Shown here one piece after another: positions 52,833 through 61,815 of a DNA stretch of 64,000 bases. Each line of letters opens with the position of its first letter. Within the stretch, counting starts at the first letter, position 1. The notes beneath the pieces were generated by a model that ran no database searches, was not told where the DNA came from, and worked only from the letters and a program-made list of their open reading frames with translations. The position numbers and the translations under genes were made by a program. Source of the DNA: a bacterium HR33 (GTDB taxonomy: Bacteria; Gemmatimonadota; Gemmatimonadetes; Gemmatimonadales; GWC2-71-9). Where the stretch lies: NCBI GenBank assembly GCA_002923375.1, contig BEIJ01000001.1:1485730-1549729 (forward strand), read 5' to 3'.

Positions 52833-53647
52833 CCGAATCTCCCGGTTATGTAAGCCTCGGTTCGCGGATCCCGAGGTCTGGTGAACAGGTCGTGCGAGGG
52901 AGCGAACTCGATGAGCGTTCCCAGGTAGAGGAACGCCGTGTAGTCTGCGATCCGGGCTGCCTGCTGGAGGTTGTGGGTGACGATCACGATAGTGTATTGC
53001 TCTTTGAGCTCCACCAGCAGCTCTTCGATCCGTTGTGTGGCGATCGGATCCAGCGCCGAGCAGGGCTCGTCCAGAAGCAAGATCTCCGGATCGTTGGCCA
53101 GCGCTCTTGCGATGCAGAGCCGCTGCTGCTGCCCTCCGGAAAGCGAAGTTCCCGGCTGGTGCAGGCGGTCCCTGACCTCTTCCCAGAGGGCGGCCTGTCT
53201 CAGCGCTTTTTCCACCCGAGCCGGAAGCTCGTTCGCCGGGCAAAGGCCGTTGATTCGGGGCCCGTAGGCGACGTTGTCGAATATCGATTTGGGAAACGGG
53301 TTGGGGCGCTGGAAAACCATGCCCACCCGGCGGCGCAGCTCTACCAGATCGGTGCCCGGGGCGTAAACCGATCGGCCGAAGACCTCGATGTCCCCCGTGT
53401 GGCGGGCGTCGGGCACCAAGTCGTTCATTCGGTTTATCGACCTGAGCAGGGTGCTTTTGCCGCAGCCTGAGGGACCGATAAATGCGGTGATCGCGCGGGG
53501 CGGCACGCTCGCGGTGATGTCGTGCAGTACGTGGTTGCGCCCGTACCAAAAGTCGAATCCCTGGATTTCAATAGCCCCTTTGCCGCTCTCCGCCTGGCGG
53601 ACTTCAGGAGAACCAGCCGGAGCGGCCAGTCTTACCGTTCCGCTCAT
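52829..53647 (-). CDS. pstB: Phosphate ABC transporter ATPase PstB, second copy
   Basis: A 272-residue ABC ATPase. It has Walker [10 protein letters not shown], signature [16 protein letters not shown], Walker [12 protein letters not shown] and a switch His ([14 protein letters not shown]). The C-terminus [14 protein letters not shown] is nearly the same as in the preceding pstB, so the pair arose by duplication. Phosphate-type PstB motifs ([20 protein letters not shown]) are intact. Coupled to phoU (ATGA) and to the upstream pstB (ATGA). Confidence 0.93.
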   Translation of the reverse strand: MSGTVRLAAPAGSPEVRQAESGKGAIEIQGFDFWYGRNHVLHDITASVPPRAITAFIGPSGCGKSTLLRSINRMNDLVPDARHTGDIEVFGRSVYAPGTDLVELRRRVGMVFQRPNPFPKSIFDNVAYGPRINGLCPANELPARVEKALRQAALWEEVRDRLHQPGTSLSGGQQQRLCIARALANDPEILLLDEPCSALDPIATQRIEELLVELKEQYTIVIVTHNLQQAARIADYTAFLYLGTLIEFAPSHDLFTRPRDPRTEAYITGRFG

Positions 53648-54441
53648 CCGAATCTTCCCGTGATGTAGGCCTCGGTCCGGGGCGAACGGGGCCGAGTGAA
53701 GATCGTGGCGGTAGGTCCGAATTCCACCAATTCCCCCAGGTACAGGAAAGCGGTGTAGTCCGACACCCGCGCAGCCTGCTGCAGATTATGGGTTACGACG
53801 ATCACGGTATATTGGCGCTTCAGCTCCTGTATCAAATCCTCGATCGCCTGAGTGCCTGCGGGATCCAGGGACGATGTCGGTTCGTCGAGCAAGAGCACAT
53901 CCGGTCTGGGAGCTATCGCGCGCGCTATGCAGAGGCGCTGCTGCTGCCCTCCGGAAAGCCGGAGTGGGTTGTCTCTGAGGCGATCCTTGACCTCGTCCCA
54001 CAGGGCCGCGTCTCGAAGCGCTTTCTCCACCAGCTCGTCCAGCTCGGCCCTGGAATATCGCCTGCTCCCCACTTTGAGTCCCGCCGCCACGTTGTCGTAA
54101 ATGGTCATGGTGGGAAAGGGCGTAGGACGCTGAAACACCATGCCTATTTTGCGGCGCAATTCGACCGGATCGGTATCGGGGCCATAGATGCTCCTGCCGT
54201 CCAAATACACCTCTCCGGAGACCGACGCTCCCTCTACCAGCTCGTGGAGCCGGTTCAAGCAGCGCAGCAACGTGCTCTTGCCGCATCCGGACGGTCCGAT
54301 GATGGCCGTGACCCTCTTCGGGGCGAACTGGAGGCTTATGTCTTTAACGGCAGCGGTGCCGTTGAAGTACGCCCAGAGCCCGTCGGTGCGGAGCTTGGGG
54401 TCGATCTCAGCGCCCGCCGGAGAAACGTGTTCGGCTAACAT
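53644..54441 (-). CDS. pstB: Phosphate ABC transporter ATPase PstB, first copy
   Basis: A 265-residue ABC ATPase. Walker [31 protein letters not shown], signature [16 protein letters not shown], Walker [12 protein letters not shown] and His in [14 protein letters not shown]. It powers phosphate import with PstA and PstC. Its ATG lies 35 bases before the pstA stop. The two pstB copies differ enough to be long-separated duplicates, and either could dominate. Confidence 0.93.
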   Translation of the reverse strand: MLAEHVSPAGAEIDPKLRTDGLWAYFNGTAAVKDISLQFAPKRVTAIIGPSGCGKSTLLRCLNRLHELVEGASVSGEVYLDGRSIYGPDTDPVELRRKIGMVFQRPTPFPTMTIYDNVAAGLKVGSRRYSRAELDELVEKALRDAALWDEVKDRLRDNPLRLSGGQQQRLCIARAIAPRPDVLLLDEPTSSLDPAGTQAIEDLIQELKRQYTVIVVTHNLQQAARVSDYTAFLYLGELVEFGPTATIFTRPRSPRTEAYITGRFG

Positions 54442-55252
54442 AGCGGGCCAAAAGTCCCAAGACCAAAACCATCATCATAAGCACCAGAGCCGCTCCCCAG
54501 GCCAGGCGGTGCCACTCTGCAAAGGGTCCGGTGGCGTAGACGTAAATCTGCAGGGATAGCGTTTGCATCGGCTCCAGCAGATCGGTCTTGAAGTTGAGGT
54601 TGCCGAGGGCGGTAAACAGCAGGGGTGCCGTCTCCCCCGCTATGCGGGCCACTCCCACCAGCGCTCCGGTGACGATCCCGGGCCACGCGGTGCGGACCAC
54701 TACCGAGAGAGCAGCGCGCCAGCGGGGATAACCCAGCGCCAGAGCGGCCTCTCGCAAAGCCCCCGGCACGAGACGCACGATCTCCTCCGTGGTGCGGGTG
54801 ACCATGGGTATCATCAACACCGCGAGGGCCACCGCGCCCGCCAGAGCGGAAAAGTGACCCATGGGGCGTACCATCCAGGTCCACACGAAAACTCCGATCA
54901 CGATGGAAGGCGTTCCGTTCAAAACGTCGGCCACGAAGCGCACCAGCCATCCCATCTTCCCGTGCCCGAACTCCGCCAAATACACGCCCGCACCTATCCC
55001 CAGGGGTAAGCCGATGGCCGCGGCAGTGCCCACGATGATCAGCGTACCCACAATGGCGTTGGCCACGCCGCCGCCCGGCTGGCCCGGCGCTCGAGGGTTT
55101 CTTATGAAAAACTCGAGGTTCAGGCTGGACGCGCCCCGGGCTACGAGGTCGAACAGTATGAGCACCAGCGGCAAGAGAACCAGCACCGCCGCCAGCGCCG
55201 TAGCGGCGATGAAGGCCCCGCTCAGCAGCCTGCGCCGCAGCCTGCGATTCAT
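54407..55252 (-). CDS. pstA: Phosphate ABC transporter permease PstA
   Basis: A 281-residue membrane protein with about six helices and the binding-protein-dependent permease EAA-type loop ([22 protein letters not shown]) that contacts PstB. It pairs with PstC. The ATG overlaps the pstC stop as TAATG. Confidence 0.95.
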   Translation of the reverse strand: MNRRLRRRLLSGAFIAATALAAVLVLLPLVLILFDLVARGASSLNLEFFIRNPRAPGQPGGGVANAIVGTLIIVGTAAAIGLPLGIGAGVYLAEFGHGKMGWLVRFVADVLNGTPSIVIGVFVWTWMVRPMGHFSALAGAVALAVLMIPMVTRTTEEIVRLVPGALREAALALGYPRWRAALSVVVRTAWPGIVTGALVGVARIAGETAPLLFTALGNLNFKTDLLEPMQTLSLQIYVYATGPFAEWHRLAWGAALVLMMMVLVLGLLARYVSRTRFSGGR

Positions 55253-56202
55253 TACAACGCCCTACTCCCCGCCGCGCTGGCACGGGCCACGCGCCACACC
55301 AGCAAGCGGGCCGCGGCGTTCACCGCAACCGTGATGGCGAACAGGATCAGCCCGATCTCGAACAGCGCCGCCAGATGGAGTTCGGTCACCGCCTCGGCGA
55401 ACTCGTTGGCGATCGCCGCCGCCATGGTATAGCCGGGCTGCAACAGCGATAGGCCGATCTCATGCCGGTTGCCGATGACCATGGTCACGGCCATCGTCTC
55501 ACCCAGCGCCCGCCCCAGCCCCAGCACCACGGCGCCCATCAGTCCGGCCTTGCCATACGGCAGCACCGCAGTCCAAACCGCTTCCCACCGAGTAGCCCCC
55601 ATAGCCAGTGCAGCTTCCCGCTGGTCGTTGGGCACAGCGAGCAACACTTCCCTGGCCACGGCACTGATGTAGGGCAGGATCATGATGGCCAGGATGATCC
55701 CGGCGGCGAGCATGGAGTTACCGTAGAAGGTTCCGGCGAACAGAGGTGTCCATCCGAAGGCCCGCTGGAGAAGCGGCACCGCGTATTCCCGGAGCAATGG
55801 TATCAGGACGAAGATGCCCCAAAGGCCGTACACCACGCTGGGGATAGCGGCCAGGAGCTCCACCAGCCGGGCGATCGGCTCGCGCATCCAGAGGGGCGCG
55901 AACTCGGTCAAAAAGATCGCGACACCCAACGCCAAAGGCACTGCGATGAGCAGGGCGAGCAGCGACGAAACCGCAGTGCCCACGATCATGGGTAGAGCGC
56001 CGTAGGTGTCGGTTACCGGATCCCAGGCGGTGCTCACCAAAAATCCCCAGCCGAAGCGGGTGATTGCGGGCCAGGCGGTAACGGCGAGTTCCAGAACGAT
56101 CGCCAGCAAAAGCAGCGGAATCGATGCCGCGCAGATCCACAGCGCGGCGTGGAACACCCGGTCTCCCAGAGCGACGGAACGGGTTCGCCGGTAGCGCGCC
56201 AT
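55252..56202 (-). CDS. pstC: Phosphate ABC transporter permease PstC
   Basis: A 316-residue membrane protein. Segments TAWPAITRFGWGFLVSTAWDPVTDTYGALP and VPNDQREAALAMGATRWEAVWTAVLPY (EAA loop) are typical of PstC. It begins one base after pstS ends. It forms the transmembrane path with PstA. Confidence 0.95.
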   Translation of the reverse strand: MARYRRTRSVALGDRVFHAALWICAASIPLLLLAIVLELAVTAWPAITRFGWGFLVSTAWDPVTDTYGALPMIVGTAVSSLLALLIAVPLALGVAIFLTEFAPLWMREPIARLVELLAAIPSVVYGLWGIFVLIPLLREYAVPLLQRAFGWTPLFAGTFYGNSMLAAGIILAIMILPYISAVAREVLLAVPNDQREAALAMGATRWEAVWTAVLPYGKAGLMGAVVLGLGRALGETMAVTMVIGNRHEIGLSLLQPGYTMAAAIANEFAEAVTELHLAALFEIGLILFAITVAVNAAARLLVWRVARASAAGSRAL

Positions 56203-57270
56203 TTAGGGCCGGCCGATCGGATTTTCCCAGACCGGGCGTCCCCCTACGTTCACCGCCGCTAGCCGTTCGGCTATCCAAGGCAGCAGCGACTCGGGCAGGG
56301 GCGCGTATCCCAGTCTTGCAGCCTCCTTTTGCCCTTCGGTCAAAGCCCACCAGAGGAACTCCACCAGCGCCCGCGCTTTCAGCGAGTCCGACTGCTCCCG
56401 GCGCACCAAGACCCAGGTGAACGAAGCCACCGGATAGGCGTCAGCGCCGGGCGGGTCGGTGAGGGAGACCCGGAAGTCGGTTCCGGGACCCATCGTTTCC
56501 ATGGCGCCGCGGGCCGCCGCGGTGATCGCCTCTATGGTGGGGCTTACGAAAACACCGGCACGGTTGCGGATCGCTGCCGCCGGCGCTCGATTGGCCAAGG
56601 CGTAACCCAACTCCACATAACCTACCGCCCCGGGTGTCTGGGTAACCGTGGCCATAACCCCTTCGTTACCCTTGGCGCCCAGCCCCACCGGCCATGCGAC
56701 CGAGGTCCCCCGTCCCACGCGGCGCGCCCACTCCTCGCTCACCTTCGAGAGATAATCGGTCCAAACGTACGTGGTACCGGAACCGTCGGAACGGTGCACC
56801 ACAACGATCGGGGTCGAGGGGAGGGGCGCTCCGCGATTGTGCGCTGCGATTCGGGGATCGTTCCACCGGGTGATGTTTCCCAAGAAGATGTCCGACAGCG
56901 CTTCCGGCGTGAGCCGCAGCGTGTCCTGGAATCCGGGCAGATTGTAGGTCGCCACCACGGCGCCCAGCACTGTGGGTAGGTGGATCACGTTACCGCCCGC
57001 CGCCGCGATCGCCGAATCGGTCATGGGAGCGTCGGTTGCTCCAAAGTCCACCGTGCCGTCGGAGAACTGCCTTATTCCTCCGCCCGAACCTATCGACTGG
57101 TAATTGATCTGCACTCCGGGATTGGCGGCGTTGTAATCCAGAATCCATTGCTGGTAGATCAGATTGGGGAACGTAGCTCCCGCACCGGTGAGGGTTACCC
57201 GGCCTTCTCCGGATGCGCAGCCGCCGGCGGCGACTGCGAGGGCCGCAAGGTATGCAAACCGTCGGTTCAT
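56203..57270 (-). CDS. pstS: Phosphate-binding lipoprotein PstS
   Basis: About 355 residues. The ATG at 57270 opens a lipoprotein signal (LAALAVAAGGCASG). The mature part has GAGATFPNLIYQQW, NYQSIGSGGGIRQF and VDFGATDAPM, then VHRSDGSGTTYVWTDYLS, matching phosphate contacts of PstS. It captures Pi for PstC/PstA. A Pho-box-like repeat lies 80-118 bases upstream. Confidence 0.94.
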   Translation of the reverse strand: MNRRFAYLAALAVAAGGCASGEGRVTLTGAGATFPNLIYQQWILDYNAANPGVQINYQSIGSGGGIRQFSDGTVDFGATDAPMTDSAIAAAGGNVIHLPTVLGAVVATYNLPGFQDTLRLTPEALSDIFLGNITRWNDPRIAAHNRGAPLPSTPIVVVHRSDGSGTTYVWTDYLSKVSEEWARRVGRGTSVAWPVGLGAKGNEGVMATVTQTPGAVGYVELGYALANRAPAAAIRNRAGVFVSPTIEAITAAARGAMETMGPGTDFRVSLTDPPGADAYPVASFTWVLVRREQSDSLKARALVEFLWWALTEGQKEAARLGYAPLPESLLPWIAERLAAVNVGGRPVWENPIGRP

Positions 57271-57349
57271 GAGCGTTGGGCTCCGGGTGTGTAAAGTCAC
57301 TGGGTTCCGAGTCGACACTTCCTCCCACGCGGTAAGATGGCCGCAACCG

Positions 57350-57388
57350 ATAACAAAGGCGGCAACTGTTCTGTAACGGCCAGGTAAC
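57350..57388 (-). promoter_or_regulatory. Pho-box-like triple 11-bp direct repeat before pstS
   Basis: On the minus strand GTTAC recurs at 57388 and 57377, and GTTGC at 57366, each 11 bp apart; a further GTTAT starts at 57354. Regular 11-bp direct repeats are how PhoB/PhoP-type dimers bind. It lies between phoR and pstS and should allow pst to be induced apart from phoBR. Confidence 0.65.
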
Positions 57389-57396
57389 AAGACCCC

Positions 57397-59109
57397 CTAG
57401 CCGGCCGCTCGGGGAAAGCGGAGCCAGACGGTAGTTCCCCGTCCCACGTAGCTTTCGATGCGCACCGAGCCGCCGTGGGCTTCCACCAGGTGCTTCACTA
57501 TGGAGAGTCCCAAGCCGGTCCCGCCCTCGGCGCGGGAGCGGCCTGCGTCCACCCGGTAAAATCGTTCGAACACCCGGTGCAGGTGCTCCCTGGGAATGCC
57601 GGTTCCGGTGTCTGCGACCGCGACTTCCACCGCTTCCTTTTCCTCCCTGGCAAGCACGGCGATCCTCCCTCCCGCCGGGGTATGGCGCAAGGCGTTGTCG
57701 AAGAGGTTGACTAGAATGCGGCGGAAGGCGTCGGGATCGGCACTGACAAGGCAATCTTCCGGCACCTGCACCTCGAAGCTCAATCCCTTGCGCTCGGCTC
57801 GGTCTCGGAACATCTCGAAGGCCTCTCGGGCGGCGGCGGCCGGGTCCAGCGGCTGGCGGGCGAGTTTCACCTGCTGGGATTCCAGCTGGGCCAGATCCAA
57901 GAGATCATCTACCAGCCGCCTCATGCGGCGAGCGTTTTGCAGGATGGTTTCCAAGAACTGCCGCTGCTGGGGGATGTAGTCTTCCTCCGCGAGCAAGGTT
58001 TCGGCATAACCGGAAATGATGGTAAGCGGGGTTTTCAACTCGTGCGAGACGTTGGCCACGAAGTCCCGCCGAACCGCTTCCAGTCTTCTGAGATCGGTTA
58101 TGTCTTTCAAGAACAACACCGTACCTCCTGCGGGAAGCATGCGCCCCGATAGGACCAGTGTTTTTTCTCCCAGGGTAACTTCGGCCTCAGCCGATTCCGC
58201 TCCCGCCTGCAAGCGTTCCACAACTTCGCGCATTTCCCGTTGGCGGAAGAGTTCGAACAAGGCAGGGATCGGCTGCGCGGGCGAGTAACCCAGGAGCCGG
58301 CGAGCCGCGCTGTTGGCGATTCGGACGCTACCTTCGGCGTCGAAAGCCAACACTCCGTCGGTCAGCGACTCGAGTACCGATTCCCATGCATCTCTTTCGC
58401 GCCGCAGCTCCTCGGTGAGACGCAGCGTATCGCTTCTGGCCGCCTCCAGAGCGGTGGCCACCTCTGCAACCTCCGGGATCGAAGAAAGAGTCAAGGCGGG
58501 GCCCTGTTCCGGGGCCGGGGCGCGCGCGGCGTCCTCCAGGCGGTCAAGCTCCGAGCGCAGGCTGCGGGCTGTTCTCCGCGCAACCAAGATGCCCAGCAAA
58601 ACCGTCGCAGAAGCGGCAAGGAAGATGAGCCGGTCCGCGCGGTCCAAAGCGGGGTCGAGTTCCGCGGCTGCGGCAGATATCCGGACCACCAAGTTTCCGG
58701 ACCGCACCGCCGCCTTGAATTCCACTCTTCCGGTCGATTCGCTGTAGCGCTTGGCGTTGCCGCTGCCCCGATTGATGGCGTCCCGCACTTCGGGCCGGTC
58801 CCCGTGGTTTTCCAAAAGCGGGAGGGCTGTATCGTCGAATTCGGAGTCTCCGATTACGGTACCGGCAGGGTCGATTAAGGTCACGCGGCGCTTCAAAATT
58901 CGGCCGTAACGGTGGGCCAGGGCGTTGGGAGCCTCGCCCTGTGCTTCTGACAAAGCGGCGGCTACCAGCGAGGCCTCGCGAATGAGCTCGTCCATCAAGC
59001 GCTGCTCCAGCGTTGCCCGGACCAGAGCGCCGCCGGCGAGGGAAAGCGAAGCCGCCGCGGCTCCGCCGAAAAGCGCCGCGCCTACGGTGAAGCGCGTTAC
59101 TAGGTTCAC
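57397..59109 (-). CDS. phoR: Phosphate sensor histidine kinase PhoR
   Basis: A 570-residue membrane kinase. An N-terminal helix and a periplasmic loop precede a second helix (LIFLAASATVLLGILVA), then a PAS domain (VLESLTDGVLAFDAEGSVRIANSAARRLLG), HisKA (FVANVSHELKTPLTIISGYAETLL) and HATPase_c (NLFDNALRHTPAGG, DTGTGIPREHLHRVFERF, GTGLGLSIVKHLVEAHGG). It overlaps phoB by 4 bases. The periplasmic loop is longer than in E. coli PhoR. Confidence 0.92.
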   Translation of the reverse strand: MNLVTRFTVGAALFGGAAAASLSLAGGALVRATLEQRLMDELIREASLVAAALSEAQGEAPNALAHRYGRILKRRVTLIDPAGTVIGDSEFDDTALPLLENHGDRPEVRDAINRGSGNAKRYSESTGRVEFKAAVRSGNLVVRISAAAAELDPALDRADRLIFLAASATVLLGILVARRTARSLRSELDRLEDAARAPAPEQGPALTLSSIPEVAEVATALEAARSDTLRLTEELRRERDAWESVLESLTDGVLAFDAEGSVRIANSAARRLLGYSPAQPIPALFELFRQREMREVVERLQAGAESAEAEVTLGEKTLVLSGRMLPAGGTVLFLKDITDLRRLEAVRRDFVANVSHELKTPLTIISGYAETLLAEEDYIPQQRQFLETILQNARRMRRLVDDLLDLAQLESQQVKLARQPLDPAAAAREAFEMFRDRAERKGLSFEVQVPEDCLVSADPDAFRRILVNLFDNALRHTPAGGRIAVLAREEKEAVEVAVADTGTGIPREHLHRVFERFYRVDAGRSRAEGGTGLGLSIVKHLVEAHGGSVRIESYVGRGTTVWLRFPRAAG

Positions 59110-59822
59110 GGGGACCGCTCTGCGCCGGATGGACCGGTGACGCGGAAGCGGTAGCCGAACCCCCGGACCGTTTCTATCAAGCCGGCCGCGGGGCCCAGCT
59201 TGGCGCGCAGGCGCCGGATGTGCATGTCAACGGTTCGAGTCCGTATGGCAGGATTGGCTTCCCAAACCGTCTCGAGCAGCTGAGGCCGCGACTGGACTCT
59301 ACCCCGCCGTTCGGCCAGCGTGACCAGGAGCTTGTATTCGATAGTGGTGAGGGCGATCTCCCGGCCCGCCACTTCCACTCGGTGGGCTGCCCGATCGATA
59401 GTGAGGGGTCCGGCAGTCAGCACCGATCCCTGAGTCAAGGGGGGACCCGCCAATCTCCTGAGCACTGCACCCACTCTCAGGACCAGCTCCTGGGGAGAGA
59501 ACGGCTTAACCAGGTAATCGTCCGCACCGAGTTCCAGTCCTCGGATCCGATCGGCCTCCTCCCTCTTCGCCGTAAGCAGAATCACTCCGACGTCCCGGGA
59601 TTCGTTTCTGCGGCGCAGTTCTTTCAGCACTTCGTATCCCGAAATCTCCGGCAGCATGAGGTCCAGGACAACCAGGTCCGGCCTGAGCTCCAGGGCGGCA
59701 CTCAGCGCTTCGGGACCGCTGGAAGCCGTAGACACCCGGTATCCCGCCCTCGCCAGATGGTATGCCACCAGCGCGGTGATATCGGGTTCGTCGTCCACCA
59801 CCAGTATGTGGGCGCCCATCAC
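59106..59822 (-). CDS. phoB: Phosphate regulon response regulator PhoB
   Basis: A 238-residue OmpR-type regulator. Receiver domain VDDEPDITALVAYHLARAG with acceptor Asp in LDLMLPEISGYEVLKELR and Lys in YLVKPFSPQEL. The winged-helix DNA-binding domain (EVAGREIALTTIEYKLLVTLAERRGRVQSR, RTVDMHIRRLRAKLGP, VRGFGYRF) follows. It is first in the Pho cluster. GTG at 59822 and ATG at 59819 are both possible starts. Confidence 0.93.
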   Translation of the reverse strand: MMGAHILVVDDEPDITALVAYHLARAGYRVSTASSGPEALSAALELRPDLVVLDLMLPEISGYEVLKELRRRNESRDVGVILLTAKREEADRIRGLELGADDYLVKPFSPQELVLRVGAVLRRLAGPPLTQGSVLTAGPLTIDRAAHRVEVAGREIALTTIEYKLLVTLAERRGRVQSRPQLLETVWEANPAIRTRTVDMHIRRLRAKLGPAAGLIETVRGFGYRFRVTGPSGAERSP

Positions 59823-59858
59823 CCGCGAATATAACCGAGCCGCTAAGGGACGTCCTGA

Positions 59859-61565
59859 TTGCGTTCGTTTAGGCCTTCAGTCAGATTCTGTTTCGTGTCG
59901 AAGCCGCTCTGGGGAACCGCCTTCCTGGTCTGTTGCGCTTGCCTGTGCTGTTTGAGCGCCGGAGTGGCGTCGGCCCAGGACACTGCGCGGGTGGTGGTGG
60001 TGGCCACGACCGACGTGCACGGCAGGGTCATGCACTGGGATTACGAGCGGGATCGGGAAGCGCCCTGGGGTCTCAGTCGGGCGGCTACGGTAGTGGACTC
60101 CTTGCGCCGGACCTATCCCGGACAGGTGGTTTTGGTGGACGCCGGGGATCTGCTTCAGGGAAATCCCTTTGCCGCCTATTTCGCCACGGTTCGACGGGTC
60201 CGCCCGCATCCCATAGTGGAGGCGATGAACGTCCTGGGTTACGACGCTGCGGTGCCCGGGAACCACGAGTTCGATTTTGGGCTGGAGTTTCTAGAAAGGT
60301 CCACCGCGGATGCGAAATATCGCATCGTAGCGGGCAACGTTTTCCGCCTTCCGCAGCGGACTTTTCTCTACCTCGACGGTGCGACGGTAGAGCGGGGCAC
60401 GGTGCGCGTGGGGATCGCCGGGTTTACCACCCCGGGTGTCATGGTTTGGAACGGCGGACACCTTGTAGGCCGGGTCGTGGTGGAGCCGATTCTGCCTCAT
60501 GCCGACCGCTCTCTGAGAGAACTTCAGGCGCGGGGCGCGCATCTCAAGGTGGTGCTCATTCACAGCGGTCTGGACGGTGTCTCGAGCTACGACACGGCGG
60601 GTGTGGGAGCGGAGAACGTGGCGGCCGCCCTCGCGGGCCTAGGCGTGAAGCCCGATCTAGTAGTGGTGGGCCACTCCCACCGGCGGCTCCGGGATTCGGT
60701 CATCGAGGGCGTACATTTCGTGCAGCCGGATCCCTGGGCCCGCAGCCTTTCGGTGGTACATGTCCTTCTTACCGGCGACAGCAGCGCCGGGAACTGGAAG
60801 GTGGATCGGATCGCCGGGGAGCTGGTACCGCTGCAGAACGTGGTACCCGATCCGCGGGTAGCGGGGCGTTTCGCTCCTTTCCACGAAGAAGTGCGAGCGT
60901 GGGTATTGCGGCCGATCGCCACCACAAGGGAGCGGTGGAGCGCCCAGTACGCCCGGGTGGAAGACACCCCCATAATCGACTTCATCAACCGGGTACAACA
61001 AAGCGTGACAGGAGCTCAGCTTTCCGCCACGGCGGCGTTCAACGTCGAGGCGGGTTTCGGCCCGGGGCCGATTCGCTTGGGAGATGTAGCGGCGCTTTAT
61101 CCTTATGAGAACACTCTCAAAGCGGTGAAGATCGACGGTGCCACGCTCAAGTGGTACTTGGAAAAGTCGGCGTTATATTTCCGCACCTTTCGACCGGGAG
61201 AGCCGATCGTCAATGACAGCGTTCCCGGTTACAACTTCGACATCGTGAGCGGGGTGAGCTACTCCATAGACTTGAGCCGTCCGCCTGGTTCCCGCATTCG
61301 GGATCTCGAGTACCGGGGGAGGCCGGTTACGCCGGCGGACACGTTCACCCTGGCCCTCAACAGCTACCGGCAGGCCGGGGGAGGGGGCTACGATCGGTTG
61401 CGGCAGCTTCCGGTGATTTACGATCGGGACGAGAGCTTGCGGGATTTGCTGGTCGAGGCCATGCGGCGCGCCGGCGAGCTCAAGACGTCCGACTACTTCG
61501 AGCCTTCTTGGCAACTGCTTCCGCCTCAGGCGCGAGAAGCCGCCAGGAAAGCTTTTTCTCGGTGA
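59859..61565 (+). CDS. Exported bifunctional UDP-sugar hydrolase/5'-nucleotidase family protein
   Basis: Up to 568 residues. The TTG at 59859 is one start; GTG at 59895 (SKPLWGTAFLVCC) is an alternative giving a cleaner signal peptide. The metallophosphatase domain has TTDVHGRVMHW, VDAGDLLQGNPFAAYF, VPGNHEFDFG and GHSHRRLRD. A 5'-nucleotidase C-terminal domain (GAQLSATAAFNVEAGF, LYPYENTLKAVKIDG, SYRQAGGGGYDRL) follows. It removes phosphate from nucleotides in the periplasm. Divergent from phoB with a 36-bp gap, so it may belong to the Pho response. Confidence 0.9.
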   Translation: MRSFRPSVRFCFVSKPLWGTAFLVCCACLCCLSAGVASAQDTARVVVVATTDVHGRVMHWDYERDREAPWGLSRAATVVDSLRRTYPGQVVLVDAGDLLQGNPFAAYFATVRRVRPHPIVEAMNVLGYDAAVPGNHEFDFGLEFLERSTADAKYRIVAGNVFRLPQRTFLYLDGATVERGTVRVGIAGFTTPGVMVWNGGHLVGRVVVEPILPHADRSLRELQARGAHLKVVLIHSGLDGVSSYDTAGVGAENVAAALAGLGVKPDLVVVGHSHRRLRDSVIEGVHFVQPDPWARSLSVVHVLLTGDSSAGNWKVDRIAGELVPLQNVVPDPRVAGRFAPFHEEVRAWVLRPIATTRERWSAQYARVEDTPIIDFINRVQQSVTGAQLSATAAFNVEAGFGPGPIRLGDVAALYPYENTLKAVKIDGATLKWYLEKSALYFRTFRPGEPIVNDSVPGYNFDIVSGVSYSIDLSRPPGSRIRDLEYRGRPVTPADTFTLALNSYRQAGGGGYDRLRQLPVIYDRDESLRDLLVEAMRRAGELKTSDYFEPSWQLLPPQAREAARKAFSR

Positions 61566-61572
61566 TCCGCGC

Positions 61573-61815
61573 GTGGAGGTCTTCGTAAACGAGGGCAGGG
61601 TGGAGCTGGCTCCCGGGGCGGTGGTGAGGGATGCGCTCTCGGTCCGGGATCCCGCACTGCTCGAGGCGGTGCTGTCCGGCGCCGGGTACGTAACGGACGG
61701 TGTGGGTCGCAAGATCGGACTGGATGATCCGTTGGCCGAGGGGAGCATTTTGCGGGTGGTACTGAGCGCGCGCGGCCGGAGCGGAAAGCTTTTTAGTACC
61801 GGTGGCGGCGAGTGA
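61573..61815 (+). CDS. Small beta-grasp-like protein in the nucleotide salvage operon
   Basis: An 80-residue protein starting at GTG, 7 bases after the nucleotidase gene and overlapping adenosine deaminase by 4 bases. MEVFVNEGRVELAPGAVVRDAL and DDPLAEGSILRVVLSA resemble the strand-helix-strand order of ThiS/MoaD ubiquitin-like proteins, and the C-terminus is TGGGE, close to a diglycine end. The fold assignment is a guess. No conserved Cys. A role as a sulfur carrier would need an E1-like partner not seen here. Confidence 0.5.
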   Translation: MEVFVNEGRVELAPGAVVRDALSVRDPALLEAVLSGAGYVTDGVGRKIGLDDPLAEGSILRVVLSARGRSGKLFSTGGGE

